Origin: Mesostigma viride
Lineage: Eukaryota; Streptophyta; Mesostigmatophyceae; Mesostigmatales; Mesostigmataceae
Reading direction: 5' to 3'
NCBI GenBank assembly: GCA_009746045.1
Contig: RPFO01000103.1
Coordinates: 780,143 to 844,142 of the forward strand
Length of the DNA stretch: 64,000 bases
Shown here: one piece after another, positions 33,101 to 41,723 of the stretch
Layout: each line of letters opens with the position of its first letter
Numbering within the stretch: the stretch's first letter is position 1
Position numbers and translations under genes: made by a program
Notes under the pieces: model-generated
Seen by the model: only the letters and a program-made list of their open reading frames with translations
Database searches by the model: none
What the model was told of the DNA's origin: nothing

Positions 33101-33658
33101 GGTAGCAAAGGCGGTTTTGTGGCAATCCTCAGGAGCTATACGTAGTTGCCAAAAACCATCCGCACAATCTAGTACTGTGAAACAGGTAGAACCTTTAACC
33201 TTATTAAATATATCATCAATACGAGGTAGAGGGTATTTAGACTTCACAGTAATATCGTTTAGCTTCCTATAATCAGTAACTAGGCGAAACTTGCCATTTG
33301 GTTTAGGAACTAACAGGACACCAGCGGAGTAGGGGGAGTTACTAGGCTCTATCAATCCTGCTTCTAATAGTGATACTAAAATCTGTTTTAGTTCCTTTAA
33401 TTCTGTAGGGCCCATTCTATACATCGGAGAGTGCGTAGGAACTGCACCGTCCTTGATAACTACACGGTGTAAAACAGAACGAGGAGGAGGATAAGAAGGA
33501 GTCTTTTCTTCAAATACTTTTGAGGAATCTATCACAGCCATGTATCTTACTATTTCATTTTCAGTAAATCCCACTCCTATTGTATCCACTGTATTTACAT
33601 CTATATCCACACTATTATTAGTGATAGGTATCTCTTGTACTTCTAACTGAAGGAACAT
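30188..33658 (-). CDS. pol: pol polyprotein: RT, RNase H, integrase, chromodomain
   Basis: The 1156-residue frame is unbroken. Order: RT with 'LVTDYRKLND', 'FTVLDCADGFWQL' (about residue 165) and the catalytic 'YLDD' (about 257); RNase H starting 'VVATDASKVAIGG' with 'QTDHRPLTHLL'; integrase zinc finger H-x4-H...C-x2-C ('LHDLAAHQGG', 'CQSCQEMK'); integrase core with Asp in 'MMDFVG', Asp in 'ISDKD' and Glu in 'LVERLNR'; and a C-terminal chromodomain ('VEGIVAHRDIKKG', 'YKVKWMY'), which defines chromoviruses and guides insertion to chromatin. Between 'NEVLRP' and 'YLDD' there are about 25 more residues than usual. It overlaps the protease frame by 16 bases in the -1 frame. Confidence 0.96.
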   Translation of the reverse strand: MFLQLEVQEIPITNNSVDIDVNTVDTIGVGFTENEIVRYMAVIDSSKVFEEKTPSYPPPRSVLHRVVIKDGAVPTHSPMYRMGPTELKELKQILVSLLEAGLIEPSNSPYSAGVLLVPKPNGKFRLVTDYRKLNDITVKSKYPLPRIDDIFNKVKGSTCFTVLDCADGFWQLRIAPEDCHKTAFATPFGHYQFRVAAMGLCNSPASFQMLMNEVLRPVMGNSHLPQVSSDLKDPSFSSVSLSEHDRSCAQAYLDDILIYSPDFETHLRDLKKVLEIMAENSLWARRAKVRSGRSVPFLGHVLSDAGVATDPDKTKSIQEWPTPTDVKGVRSFLGIASYYRRFIPRFATIAAPINHLLKKDIPFVWSSECQSAFQCLKSLLLSPPVLILPDTTKPFVVATDASKVAIGGVLLQDQGQGLQPIEYISRTMLPAERNYPVHQQELLAVVYCCHAWQHFLKGAQFDVCLNEPCEIDPYRLVIQTDHRPLTHLLSQPNLTPRQARWMEFLAQFSPFKLQYVKGVDNIVPDALSRRADYSFFEDLDVLNTTLVPTTMGVTPYGELPDDESYAYLFHTAVRMPDLLSHVGLSLPCEALPVVSVGGEGKNKISIPLSHIATRSGKSYEHIVPLGPPLLFGKAVGDLFKPVLDTSVAMPTSDLERLISRFTATEPEALAAIAAHPQQLGKHPCKFVGGFLYVQIADSPPQWRLYVPPICRSSLLFELHDLAAHQGGKRVRDLVARSYYWPSLLKDVDEYVRTCQSCQEMKPNNVGQIAEPRTLPDPIMPWDSIMMDFVGPFRKNDRGNAQILVFVDRFTRMCHLVPCPLELTARDCARLYLNNVYRYHGLSRQFISDKDKLFTSDFWQQFFAAIGTKVTFGTAYHSSSSHLVERLNRVVEEALRHYVNGSGSDWEDYLCLVEFSLNNCPQAAHGYTPFFLDTGRQPLTPTSLLASPLRDKDDVSRDTVEGVQALLDKMKNAHDNAIAGYHRAQAKYLARLRASLDRRAPEIEIGDLVLVEGPRVGRFAHKFEAELKVKLRPAFLGPFRVLSRVGNFLYEIDIPTSWQTHSRTFHRSQLKLYHQSTFAGRELAPAPLEHNPDTGEVEDEVEGIVAHRDIKKGRGTQRQYKVKWMYARSEVDKVWYTESELDGCSRLLQEYKTLHKL

Positions 33659-34310
33659 ACATAATAGGTATCCATATTCTTTAGTTCAGAACGTAATTCG
33701 TCATTGGACATTAATACTTCAGGTATAGGTCTAACAGGAGGATCAACAGGTGTAGGAGGAGTAATATCTACCAAGGATAAATTTTCTAATCTATAATGAC
33801 GTTCTGGTACCCAGTAGGAGCTATCTGGAAACCAAATGACCATAGTATCATAATTAATAGTGATTTTATTATCCTGATGCCAATCTAATCCTAGTAATAC
33901 ATCAGCTGTAGTGATAGGGCCTATAGTGGCCGTCAGGTTGACCGTACGTCCTTGTATGACCAGGGGAAGGGACACCGTACCCGGGGAATGACTGGTGCGA
34001 CCGTCAGCATAATGGACAGTGACAGTTTTTGTGTGAGGGGTAGGGACTAGTCCTAAACGCCTAACTAGGGCCTCGCTCACAAAGGAGCTAGCCGCACCGC
34101 TATCCACTAACACAGAGACATTCAAGAGTTCATCAGCATGCAGGAAGGGGTCTACAACAGTATGAGGGACGGTTAAGCCACCATTCAAGAACATAAGAGG
34201 ACGCACACGTAGTGGTAGGGATGATTCAGCTCCTACAGAGGTTATAAAAACAGGCAAGCAAAAATTATTATCTGGGGTACTATCTAAGGACCTGTCCAGG
34301 TTACCCCCGG
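33643..34310 (-). CDS. retroviral-type aspartic protease
   Basis: A retropepsin-like domain with the active site 'VLVDSGAASSFVS' and a second-half motif 'ADVLLGLDWHQDNKI'. The listed Met is at 34257 but the frame is open further upstream to about 34310. It would be reached from gag by a -1 shift: the gag frame ends just after a G8-A-G5 stretch (about 34328-34341), a plausible slippery site, and the protease frame continues directly from it. It cuts the element's polyproteins in the particle. Confidence 0.92.
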
Positions 34311-34319
34311 CTGACAGGC

Positions 34320-34719
34320 CTACTGTTCCCCCTCCCCCCCCAAATCCATAGGAACGAACCCCGAAGAAGACCCTGGCGGAAAAGCCACTGCTGGAGGGTC
34401 ACGAGGGATTGAAGAGGGTGCGGGAGCCTGATTATCATAGGGGAACCCTGGGGATCCTGCCTGCACAGCATTCAGCCTACTAGGGGTAGCTGAAGGAATG
34501 CGTCCTGAAGTGGGACGAATAGGAGCACGCTGAGGGGTACGAGGAGGGCGAGCGTCGGGATGAGGGGGAGCACCCGAAAGGAACTTGGGGCACTCACGTT
34601 TAAGATGACCTACTTCCTTACAATGATAGCAGGTAATATGAGAGACATCCAGAGCTGAAAGGTCAGTCACACAGATATCTAATTCTTCTACATAGGAGTT
34701 CTCCTCCTCAGGGGTAAGG
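34320..34719 (-). CDS. gag: gag C-terminal part with CCHC zinc knuckle
   Basis: The frame carries 'CYHCKEVGHLKREC', a C-x2-C-x4-H-x4-C nucleocapsid knuckle that binds RNA, followed by a Pro-rich tail. When the 1699-bp element at 34724-36422 and one CTAA copy are removed, it is exactly in frame with the gag piece at 36423-37399. The stop at 34320 lies after a G-run where a -1 shift would lead into protease. Confidence 0.9.
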
Positions 34720-34723
34720 CTAA

Positions 34724-36422
34724 CCCCTAAATGGGCAGAAATACTGCCGATGCATCGGCTGTAACTTCACAATTTTGCAAACCAGATGCCATCCAACCCA
34801 CCCATATCCAATGGCTGTCCTTGGGGGCCAAGCATGTCCATGAGTTGCCCTTCGGGTTGGTATATCACAACCTTACATATATGCAGGGTAGGCCATGTAT
34901 AACTGCCGTCAAAGTCAGGGGGGTCAAGACGAGCGTTTTCATTTTTGGTAGAATGTGCATTTTGAATTATGTTGTAAGAGCTAGGCACCTACCACTTCAG
35001 GGATGATAAACAATTAGTTGCTGAACAGTTTGAGCCATTGGGGTCATCATTTGGGTGGGTATGCCAGCAGTTACACCCAGTACAGCCCATAGGGGTACCG
35101 TTGGTAAAAAGCAACCAAGGGGGTAGGAGTGGGCATACTACCTACTAATACCTACTAATATGGCCCCCAACCATGCCACACAATACATTTCCCTTCCACA
35201 ATGATGGGGAAACATAACTGCATCATCACACTGCCCTTACATGGCACCTATGTGCAGGTGCCACCTTGTCCATGCACGTAGGTAACGTGGTACGGATACC
35301 CTACGTAAGGCATGCATTCTAGGAGGCAGCCACCAACAAACTAGTGATTTTAAGCCTATTTCAGCTTGCCCTAGCAAGGATAAACTAGGCCTAAGCTGCT
35401 ATAGCTTGCCAGGTGATGGCCAGCACACCTGGTGGCACATGCTGACAATGGGAAGCTTCTACTCACCGGTTACATGCTTGATGATGCCACAGAGACCAGC
35501 CAACTGCCTCACACTCATGCAATATGTGTGTGGGAAATGTATAACAAACATATATGGAGGTATTCAAACCCATACAGCATCTAAAACTTATCACCATCAC
35601 ACTGTGGCAGGTCAACTGACTGAGGGAAGCATCTAAGAAGGGTGTTTTAGAAAGGGGCCAGGCCAGGGTCAAGAAAGAGCATGAATAATGCAAAAAGAAT
35701 GTGCTACACAAGCTAGAACGTATATATAAACGTCAAACATCGATAGGAAAACGATGCTGAAGCTTTACCAGGCATGGATGGCGTTACATTGGCCCAGGCG
35801 GTGGCCGCAAAATGGCGCATTTCGGCACACCAAAGTTGTGCAGCATGGTCGCTGGATTCGGCGATTTCTGGCCACCCTTGCACGTTTACGACTACTATGT
35901 ATCATAAAAAGTACAAAGAAACCAATATATCCTTTAAAATACGCCGGAAAGGTATTGCTGTCAACGTTTCTATCGTCCGGCCTGATCGCAGTTTTTTCCA
36001 GCAAGAACGCTGCCGACACCTATCAAATGGCATTCCCGCGGTCCAAAAATTGGCCTGTGTGATCTTTAGGACGTATAAAATCAATTTCCCAAGTTTGGTC
36101 AGAAAATTCGAACGAAAACGTAAATGCCATGCGTGGGCGCAAGCCGCCATGGCCAGGTCGTCGTTTTCCGGAATGCACGTTGTACGTGAAAAAGTACCCT
36201 GACCCCTTGTACTTTGACCGGCCAGAACACCTCTATAACTTTGTCAGAAGTATGCAAACCCTAGTACCATGCTGTGAGGAAAATTATAAACTTTCGATCT
36301 TCTCAGCTAAACGTTTCCTAATTCTCAATAGTTTTCGCGGCATTTGGTCCCCCGAGAAGGGGCCGACGTGTCGGCTGTAACTCAGTTTTAGGCGGAAAAT
36401 CGGCAGCCAGACCATTTAGGGG
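34724..36422. mobile_element. piggyBac-like non-autonomous element, 1699 bp, inserted in gag
   Basis: Both ends read CCCCTAAATGG inward, and the 4-bp target CTAA is duplicated (34720-34723 and 36423-36426). The uninterrupted site exists in retrotransposon copy 2 near 51675. CCC-type termini with a 4-bp TTAA-like target are typical of piggyBac, for which CTAA is a known minor target; the family call is inference. Just inside each end is a hairpin (perfect GCCGATGCATCGGC on the left; GCCGACGTGTCGGC, nearly palindromic, on the right), each followed by TGTAACT. Internal frames are short and unrecognised. Confidence 0.85.
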
Positions 36423-37758
36423 CTAATATTATTAATACGGGAACGGGTAGGAAGAGAAGGTGTGGAGAAGAAATCTGCTACTCGTAAAAGATGCTGGCGC
36501 ACATGCTTGAGGGGCAGGTCAGTAAAGCGATAGGCAGAGAACTGGCGCTTGACTTCACGCAATAAGGGTCTACTGAGGCCCTGAAGGAAGCGAGCACGTA
36601 CTTCTGCACCCGACAAATCCCTAATTCGTACCATCTGAGCATCAAACTCTTTCATATATTCTTTGAAGGACTTGGTACCCTGCTGCAAGGTGCCAAAGGA
36701 TAATCTATCCTGCCAATCTGCATCGGGAGGGACTAAATGGTTCTCTAAACGCTTGAACAATTCTGCTACAGAGTTTGGGTAGGCATGAGAGGCAAGAGAC
36801 TCACACTGGATGAGGTTAGCAAGTTCAGGAGTAATGCAGGTAGTAAGATAATGAGGAACTAGTACAGCATCAGAGAGGCGCCACCTATTGTGGTTCTGCC
36901 AGGACTCTGTGTTCTGGGTGAGCAACATAATGAAGGTGAAAAACTGTTGAGGGGTAGACTTGACATCCAGCTTAGGAAGGTTGGCAAAGAGGGGAAGAGC
37001 AGGAGGCTTAGGGGGATTAGAAGAATCAGTTTTTCCCATAGGGCCACTATCTTCCACTGCTACATAAGCGGGATAGAAGGAAGGGATAGGAAAAGTCTTG
37101 GGTAGGGGTCTAGAGGGAGCCACCGTTTCAGGATGGTGCCCATAGGAGAAGGGGACAGTATATTGCTCACGAAGAGAGGAATAGGCAAAATGATCATAAT
37201 TCCTATCATCTAGGGGCATGGTACTGAAATCATTATTAACTTCTAAATCAGCCACACGGGTAGGAACCTGGGCAGCCTCATAGGCCGTCTCAGGGTAGGA
37301 CCAGGAAGCAGGTGGGTAAAAGGGAACTGCACTAGGGCGCCCAGAAGGGCCGACAGGGGCCGAGGTACGACCCGTGTTAATAGCAGGCATTGAAGGCACA
37401 GGGTGGGCCGGGGAGGAGGCCTAGGAGCATTGTTAGTGTGTGAGGACCTGCTGGAGGGGTGAGCCAAGGTTACAGAAGGGGCAGGGGCCTGGTTCACAAC
37501 GAAGGAAGGTTCCTCACTAAATCTGACTTGGGAAATACGTTGTTCATAGGTAGGTGGGGTAATTGAGGGACGACGGCGACCACCAGCGACAGGAGAAGGA
37601 GGTGAGGTACGCAGAATACCTTGAGGAGTGAGATGGTGTACCGTTTCCAAGGAGTCCCGTCGGTTACCACGAGTCATGTTATTGTCAGTGTTATTAGTAG
37701 TATTATTATTATTATTATTGGTAGGTATAGGCGACATATCTCCACCCACTGGATCCAT
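36423..37758 (-). CDS. gag: gag N-terminal part (capsid), frame-shifted
   Basis: The first ORF begins at 37758 ('MDPVGGDMSPIP', Asn-rich run). The capsid-like part is in the -1 frame, open from about 37420 to the insertion at 36422. It contains 'NDFSTMPLDDRNYDHFAY', 'LPKLDVKSTPQQFFTFIMLL' and 'GTLQQGTKSFKEYMKEFDAQ', a Ty3/gypsy capsid region. An ancestral indel or a programmed -1 shift could join them; copy 2 has a different frame relation at this place, which favours indel. The insertion at 36422 adds a premature stop after 'RINNIS'. Confidence 0.85.
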
Positions 37759-37851
37759 CTTTAATTACGTAAAGGAATAGGAATCAAAAGAAGAAAGCAA
37801 CAAAAGAAAAAGGAAAAACCTTGAAGGTCTGCAGCAGGAACAAAATTAAAA

Positions 37852-38244
37852 TCAATCCTTTTTGACAACAGTAATGGATAGGGAACCAAACTCCAAGGTG
37901 AGAGGAGTATCTGAAGCAGATGCAGATGCAGCCCGTTTAGGGGGAGAAGAAGGAGGGGTAGCAAAGACTAGAGCTTCTACTGGAGGGCGACCATGAGGAA
38001 TAGGGCGTACATGCAGGCCTAAATCTGTTTGGCTATGATCTATAAGGAACTGCTGAGCTTCTTCAAAGGACATAAATTTCTTATACCTAATTACGTTATA
38101 CACACGATTCTGAACGATCTTCCTAGCGTCGGACCACGAAAGGAAAATGGAGGACCATTGAGGCGTAATCACTACGTAATATTTAGCTAGACTATTATCG
38201 CTAGAAGAATGGGAAGGAGCAGTAAAAGATCGCCGTTGGCTCAT
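37852..38244 (-). CDS. retrotransposon ORF1: hybrid-binding / viroplasmin-like domain
   Basis: The 130-residue product has 'AKYYVVITPQWSSIFLSW', then 'YKKFMSFEEAQQFL'. This matches the pattern of the N-terminal RNA:DNA hybrid-binding domain of eukaryotic RNase H1, also found in the caulimovirus viroplasmin: Y-x-V-x...G-I-F/Y-x-S-W...Y-K-x-F-x-S-x-E-E-A-x-x-F/Y-L. The usual Gly before the Ile is Ser here. The C-terminus ends 'LTLEFGSLSITVVKKD'. It lies first in the element, before gag, and is kept, though broken, in copy 2 (48030-48433). A role in handling RNA-DNA intermediates is inference. Confidence 0.75.
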   Translation of the reverse strand: MSQRRSFTAPSHSSSDNSLAKYYVVITPQWSSIFLSWSDARKIVQNRVYNVIRYKKFMSFEEAQQFLIDHSQTDLGLHVRPIPHGRPPVEALVFATPPSSPPKRAASASASDTPLTLEFGSLSITVVKKD

Positions 38245-38762
38245 GGTAACGCACCTGGTAGATCTTGAGCAGTCAAATGAGGAGAACGAGGAGAAGGCGA
38301 CTTATCTCGGGTGTCTGAAACCGAACCAGATTGACGACGCACGTAGAGACGATGTTTCCAGCGCCAGGTGGTCGTAAGTATCCGGTTTCAAGAATTCTGC
38401 GTCCGGCGAAGGGTCGTCTAAATACGAAGCAGGCACGATGCAGGAAAAGGGTAATCTACGAGACGCTAGCCGTCTCTCTATCGTCGAACCAAAACCAGCA
38501 ACTGTCTACGGCAGTAAACCATCTTTCTAAAGAAACAAGACGAGGAGCAGGAGCTATATACGAAAGGATTTTCCGCTTCGAGCAGGTCTAACGTCTAGGC
38601 AGGGCGTGTCCTGAATCAGGCAGCACTATCCTCCTAGCTTGACGGCGACCCGCCCATTACCTGTCTGAAGTACGTGTCGTCTTCTTTTTCCCAGCCGCGG
38701 AAGGGTTGATTCAATGTCGTATGTTGCAAAGGATCGTCGTCTCGCAGTCTCTATCTAAACTA
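38245..38762 (-). other. retrotransposon leader between 5-prime LTR and ORF1
   Basis: A 0.5-kb leader with no convincing gene. The corresponding region of copy 2 is 47518-48029. Confidence 0.6.
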
Positions 38763-38774
38763 CCTCCGAGTCCA
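38763..38774 (-). promoter_or_regulatory. candidate primer-binding site
   Basis: On the minus strand TGGACTCGGAGG begins one base after the 5-prime LTR. The same 12 bases follow the LTR of copy 2 at 47506-47517. TGG would pair with a tRNA CCA end; I do not recognise the tRNA. Confidence 0.6.
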
Positions 38775-38775
38775 T

Positions 38776-39346
38776 TGTTACGCCGCAAGCCTCGGCCGCC
38801 ACCTCTACCTCTACCTGTCCTGATACTACCTAAACTAGTGAGGCTGCTTCTATATACACCCCTAGCGAAAGACGACCGAGACGAACCAGATCTCAATGCA
38901 TTTACATATGTACTACTGTAATATGCCATAGACCATTTAATCAAACCCGTTTACTCCAGGAAAAGAGGAAGGAAACACAACTAAACTGCCGTGACCCAAG
39001 CTAATATGTGTTAATTCATTTAACACACGCCGAGTGACCACACAAGGAGTGGAACGTGCATAAATGGTCACCAACGGTCCAACAGGCTCGGGCCGACCTG
39101 GCCCTCGCCTGCAGAAACACAGAAACACAAGCAGGTGCACAGATGCACGCCTGTCCACTACATTCTACAAAAGGATAAGGACCACTAATATAGTACGCGG
39201 CGCGGCGCCCAAAGGCACCCACTATACCACAGTACTGTTACGGGGACAATCATGTCCAAACTAGAACTGCACGTAACCTAGGAACAACCGAGGCCAAGGA
39301 CCTAATTTACGTCCGTAACTACAACGAATTGTTACGCGACGTAACA
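38776..39346 (-). repeat. 5-prime LTR of retrotransposon copy 1
   Basis: 571 bp, identical on reading to 21541-22111; bounded by TGTTACG and CGTAACA. It should carry the promoter, but no TATA box is obvious to me. Confidence 0.97.
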
Positions 39347-39500
39347 ATTGCTGCCTGCCCACCATGCAGGCCTGGGAGGGATCTAGACCGCATGGGTCGC
39401 GACAAAGTCGGCCCGGGTGCGGCGGAATAACACATCAGCCACGGTGCGAGTAAGGGCGAGTGACAGGCGCTGCCGCCAATACGAGGACCACGACTTTATA
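39347..39500. repeat. dispersed repeat, right part
   Basis: Begins with the right copy of the ATTGC duplication and continues the sequence of 370-500 ('CTGCCTGCCCACCATGCAGG', 'GGTCGCGACAAAGTCGGCCC'). Confidence 0.88.
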
Positions 39501-41640
39501 TGTAGGGTTGCGTGATATTGAATATGCTCAAATACAGTGATCACGAGGACTGCATTTGGATGCATGTTGCGCATTGGCGTCGGCATGACTATCAAAGCAC
39601 ACATATTTATATTTCATCAACAGCAAGTCAGGACGAGACATTCGTCCTCGGACCAATTTCGTCTAGGAACGTTGGCAAGCTGGCAAGCTGGCAAGCTGCA
39701 TGGCAAGCTGGCTGTTGGCGCCGACATGAGCGCCGACTGTCTAAAAATCACCTACCAAGCTACTATATAGCCCGCTCAGATTCTGTGCAAGCCCAGGGCC
39801 GACCCGGCCCTTATAGAAGATCTTCGAATCTATCATAGATCCAAGATAATCAGTCCACATGACACAAAATAACACAAATATACTCGGTAATACCAACGCG
39901 GGTTCTGAACCCGGTCGGAACAGCTTAACCCAACCCATAGTCCGGAAACTGGGCGATATATCGCCCAGTTTGACTCCCGGTGGCGCGGCGCTTAATTCCA
40001 GGAGCGCCGCGCCACCCGTGACGGATGTAAGTTGTCCGGTGGGTCTGGGAACACTTAGGGACGAAGGTGATGCATAGGTTTGGGGGTAATATTCGCCATA
40101 GCCTGGTAATTACAACGTGTGTTGAGAAAGTATCACGTGACTTTGGCGGGAAATTTTCACTCGCGCGCGCGCGTAACTAGATATGGCTGCCAGCGTGCCG
40201 TTGTCATGGAAATTTGCGTCTCGCGGCTTCAGTAACGGTTCAGAATGTTGCTCAGAATGATGATGCGTGATTTTCGTAGGTCAGGGGTGGCCAGATGTAT
40301 AGCATTGGGAAAATACAGGTAGGGAATTACTGATTTCTTGGTCGCCAGTACCAGATGAGTAATGGCACGTCATAATTCGATTTTCTTCTTATGGCCGGGC
40401 AGGCTTCGCCAGCCCGAGCACCCAGTTTTGGTACGGGACATCCGCAGCAGCGTCCCTGTGAATTCGGATGCGTTTATAGGTCATCTTTGCACAGAACATC
40501 AACCTGGTAATCATGGTGGATGCATGCATTATCAGGCTATGGCGGCCTATGCCTGGAAAGCCTTAGCCCGTGTGAGATATGAGGGTCCCGGCCAGCAGAA
40601 CCCGGAAAGGTCGTGATCGAGCCAGGTACGGCAACGTGTTTGCATGTCGTTTGCACGGGAATCTGTCGTTTATGCATCCTTGTTTCATGAGTGTATCAGT
40701 GCCTCTTGCATCAGGTTTCCATGCCTGCTGTATGAGTGCTATTAGCCCCAAATCTGCTCAGTTTGTGGTGTTTCTTTGGAGGATGCCATTCCGTTGGTGC
40801 TGGTTTAGCAACTTCTTTGTTTTCCAGCACTTTTGACAGTCCTATGTGGCTGTATACAATGCATAAGTGTGTGGCAATTCATGGATAGCTGCATACGCGC
40901 GCGTAACCCACACACGTAAGTGAGCGGATTATATAGGTCAGTTGGGCTATCCGTGCGGTCTGACCCAAGGAAAGCATGGTGGCACTATCTATTGACGTAC
41001 ATTGTCCAACCCCAGAATAATTTTTTAGAACCCTCCCTGCAGGGGTAAACTACTAAGGGGATTTCCCTTGCCTGAAAATGATCGTCTTTTGGCCAACTTT
41101 GACATTAAATATCTTGCAAAACACTTTATAAACTCATGATATTATTGCATATTCTGAAAGCCCTTGAAGTGTAGGTATTCCTAGCACCTTGGTTGGGGGT
41201 ATTTGGAGTTGTGGTCTATGAGTTATGATTTTTTTCATTTTTAGGGGTCAAAAAATGCCAAAAACCCATTCCCGGACTATGGATATTAAAAAATTTAAGA
41301 CACCCAAATAATGCATTGGGCAATTAATAATAATATTGTCCATGTATGTATTACGCAGCCTTATCCAGCAGTGGAAATCGAGCCTGCATGCGAAATCTGG
41401 TGCACCTGCATTGCGCAACTAGTATCAAAGATAAAGTCGAATTCCAGCTAGAGACATTGGTAACCACTAGGGCATACCATGACCAAACTGTAATCAACCA
41501 ACCAGACACGACAGCATGCCATTCAAGGCACCATCACGACTTGCTAAACGTCATCCAGAGCTCTAGAGACATAAACAAGCTTGTCCCATTCATAAACACC
41601 GCAAGTGGCTACGTGCTGGCTGAGGCAGTGTAACATATTA
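39501..41640. other. intergenic region with two strong hairpins
   Basis: No gene is recognised. Landmarks are GGCAAGCT tandem words near 39673-39715, a perfect 26-bp palindrome at 39946-39971 (half-site AAACTGGGCGATA), a hairpin with a 13-bp stem at 39979-39991 and 40004-40016 (GGTGGCGCGGCGC, 12-nt loop), a (CG)n run near 40160, and AT-rich sequence at 41020-41340. Confidence 0.6.
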
Positions 41641-41723
41641 TAAACACACCAAGTAACCTGATACAGGTAGAGCCCACCATGCATGGCCAGGTCTGGCCGG
41701 GCTTCTTTCCCAAGCAAGGTCTA

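Larger units (their letters stand above)
21541..39346 (-). mobile_element. Ty3/gypsy chromovirus, copy 1, with two nested DNA elements
   Basis: The element runs on the minus strand between LTRs at 38776-39346 (5-prime) and 21541-22111 (3-prime), with a 5-bp duplication ATTGC on each side. Gene order is 5-prime LTR, primer-binding site, ORF1 (hybrid-binding/viroplasmin-like), gag, protease, RT-RNase H-integrase-chromodomain, ORF3, polypurine tract, 3-prime LTR. It spans 17.8 kb, of which about 7.0 kb is two later insertions (23917-29221 and 34724-36422). The two LTRs show no difference on reading, so the insertion is recent, and the nested elements are younger still. Confidence 0.97.

Noticed and set aside
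36423-37758. Conserved programmed frameshift within gag
   Set aside because: The frame relation between the Asn-rich start and the capsid part is -1 in copy 1 but +1 in copy 2, so separate indels are more likely.
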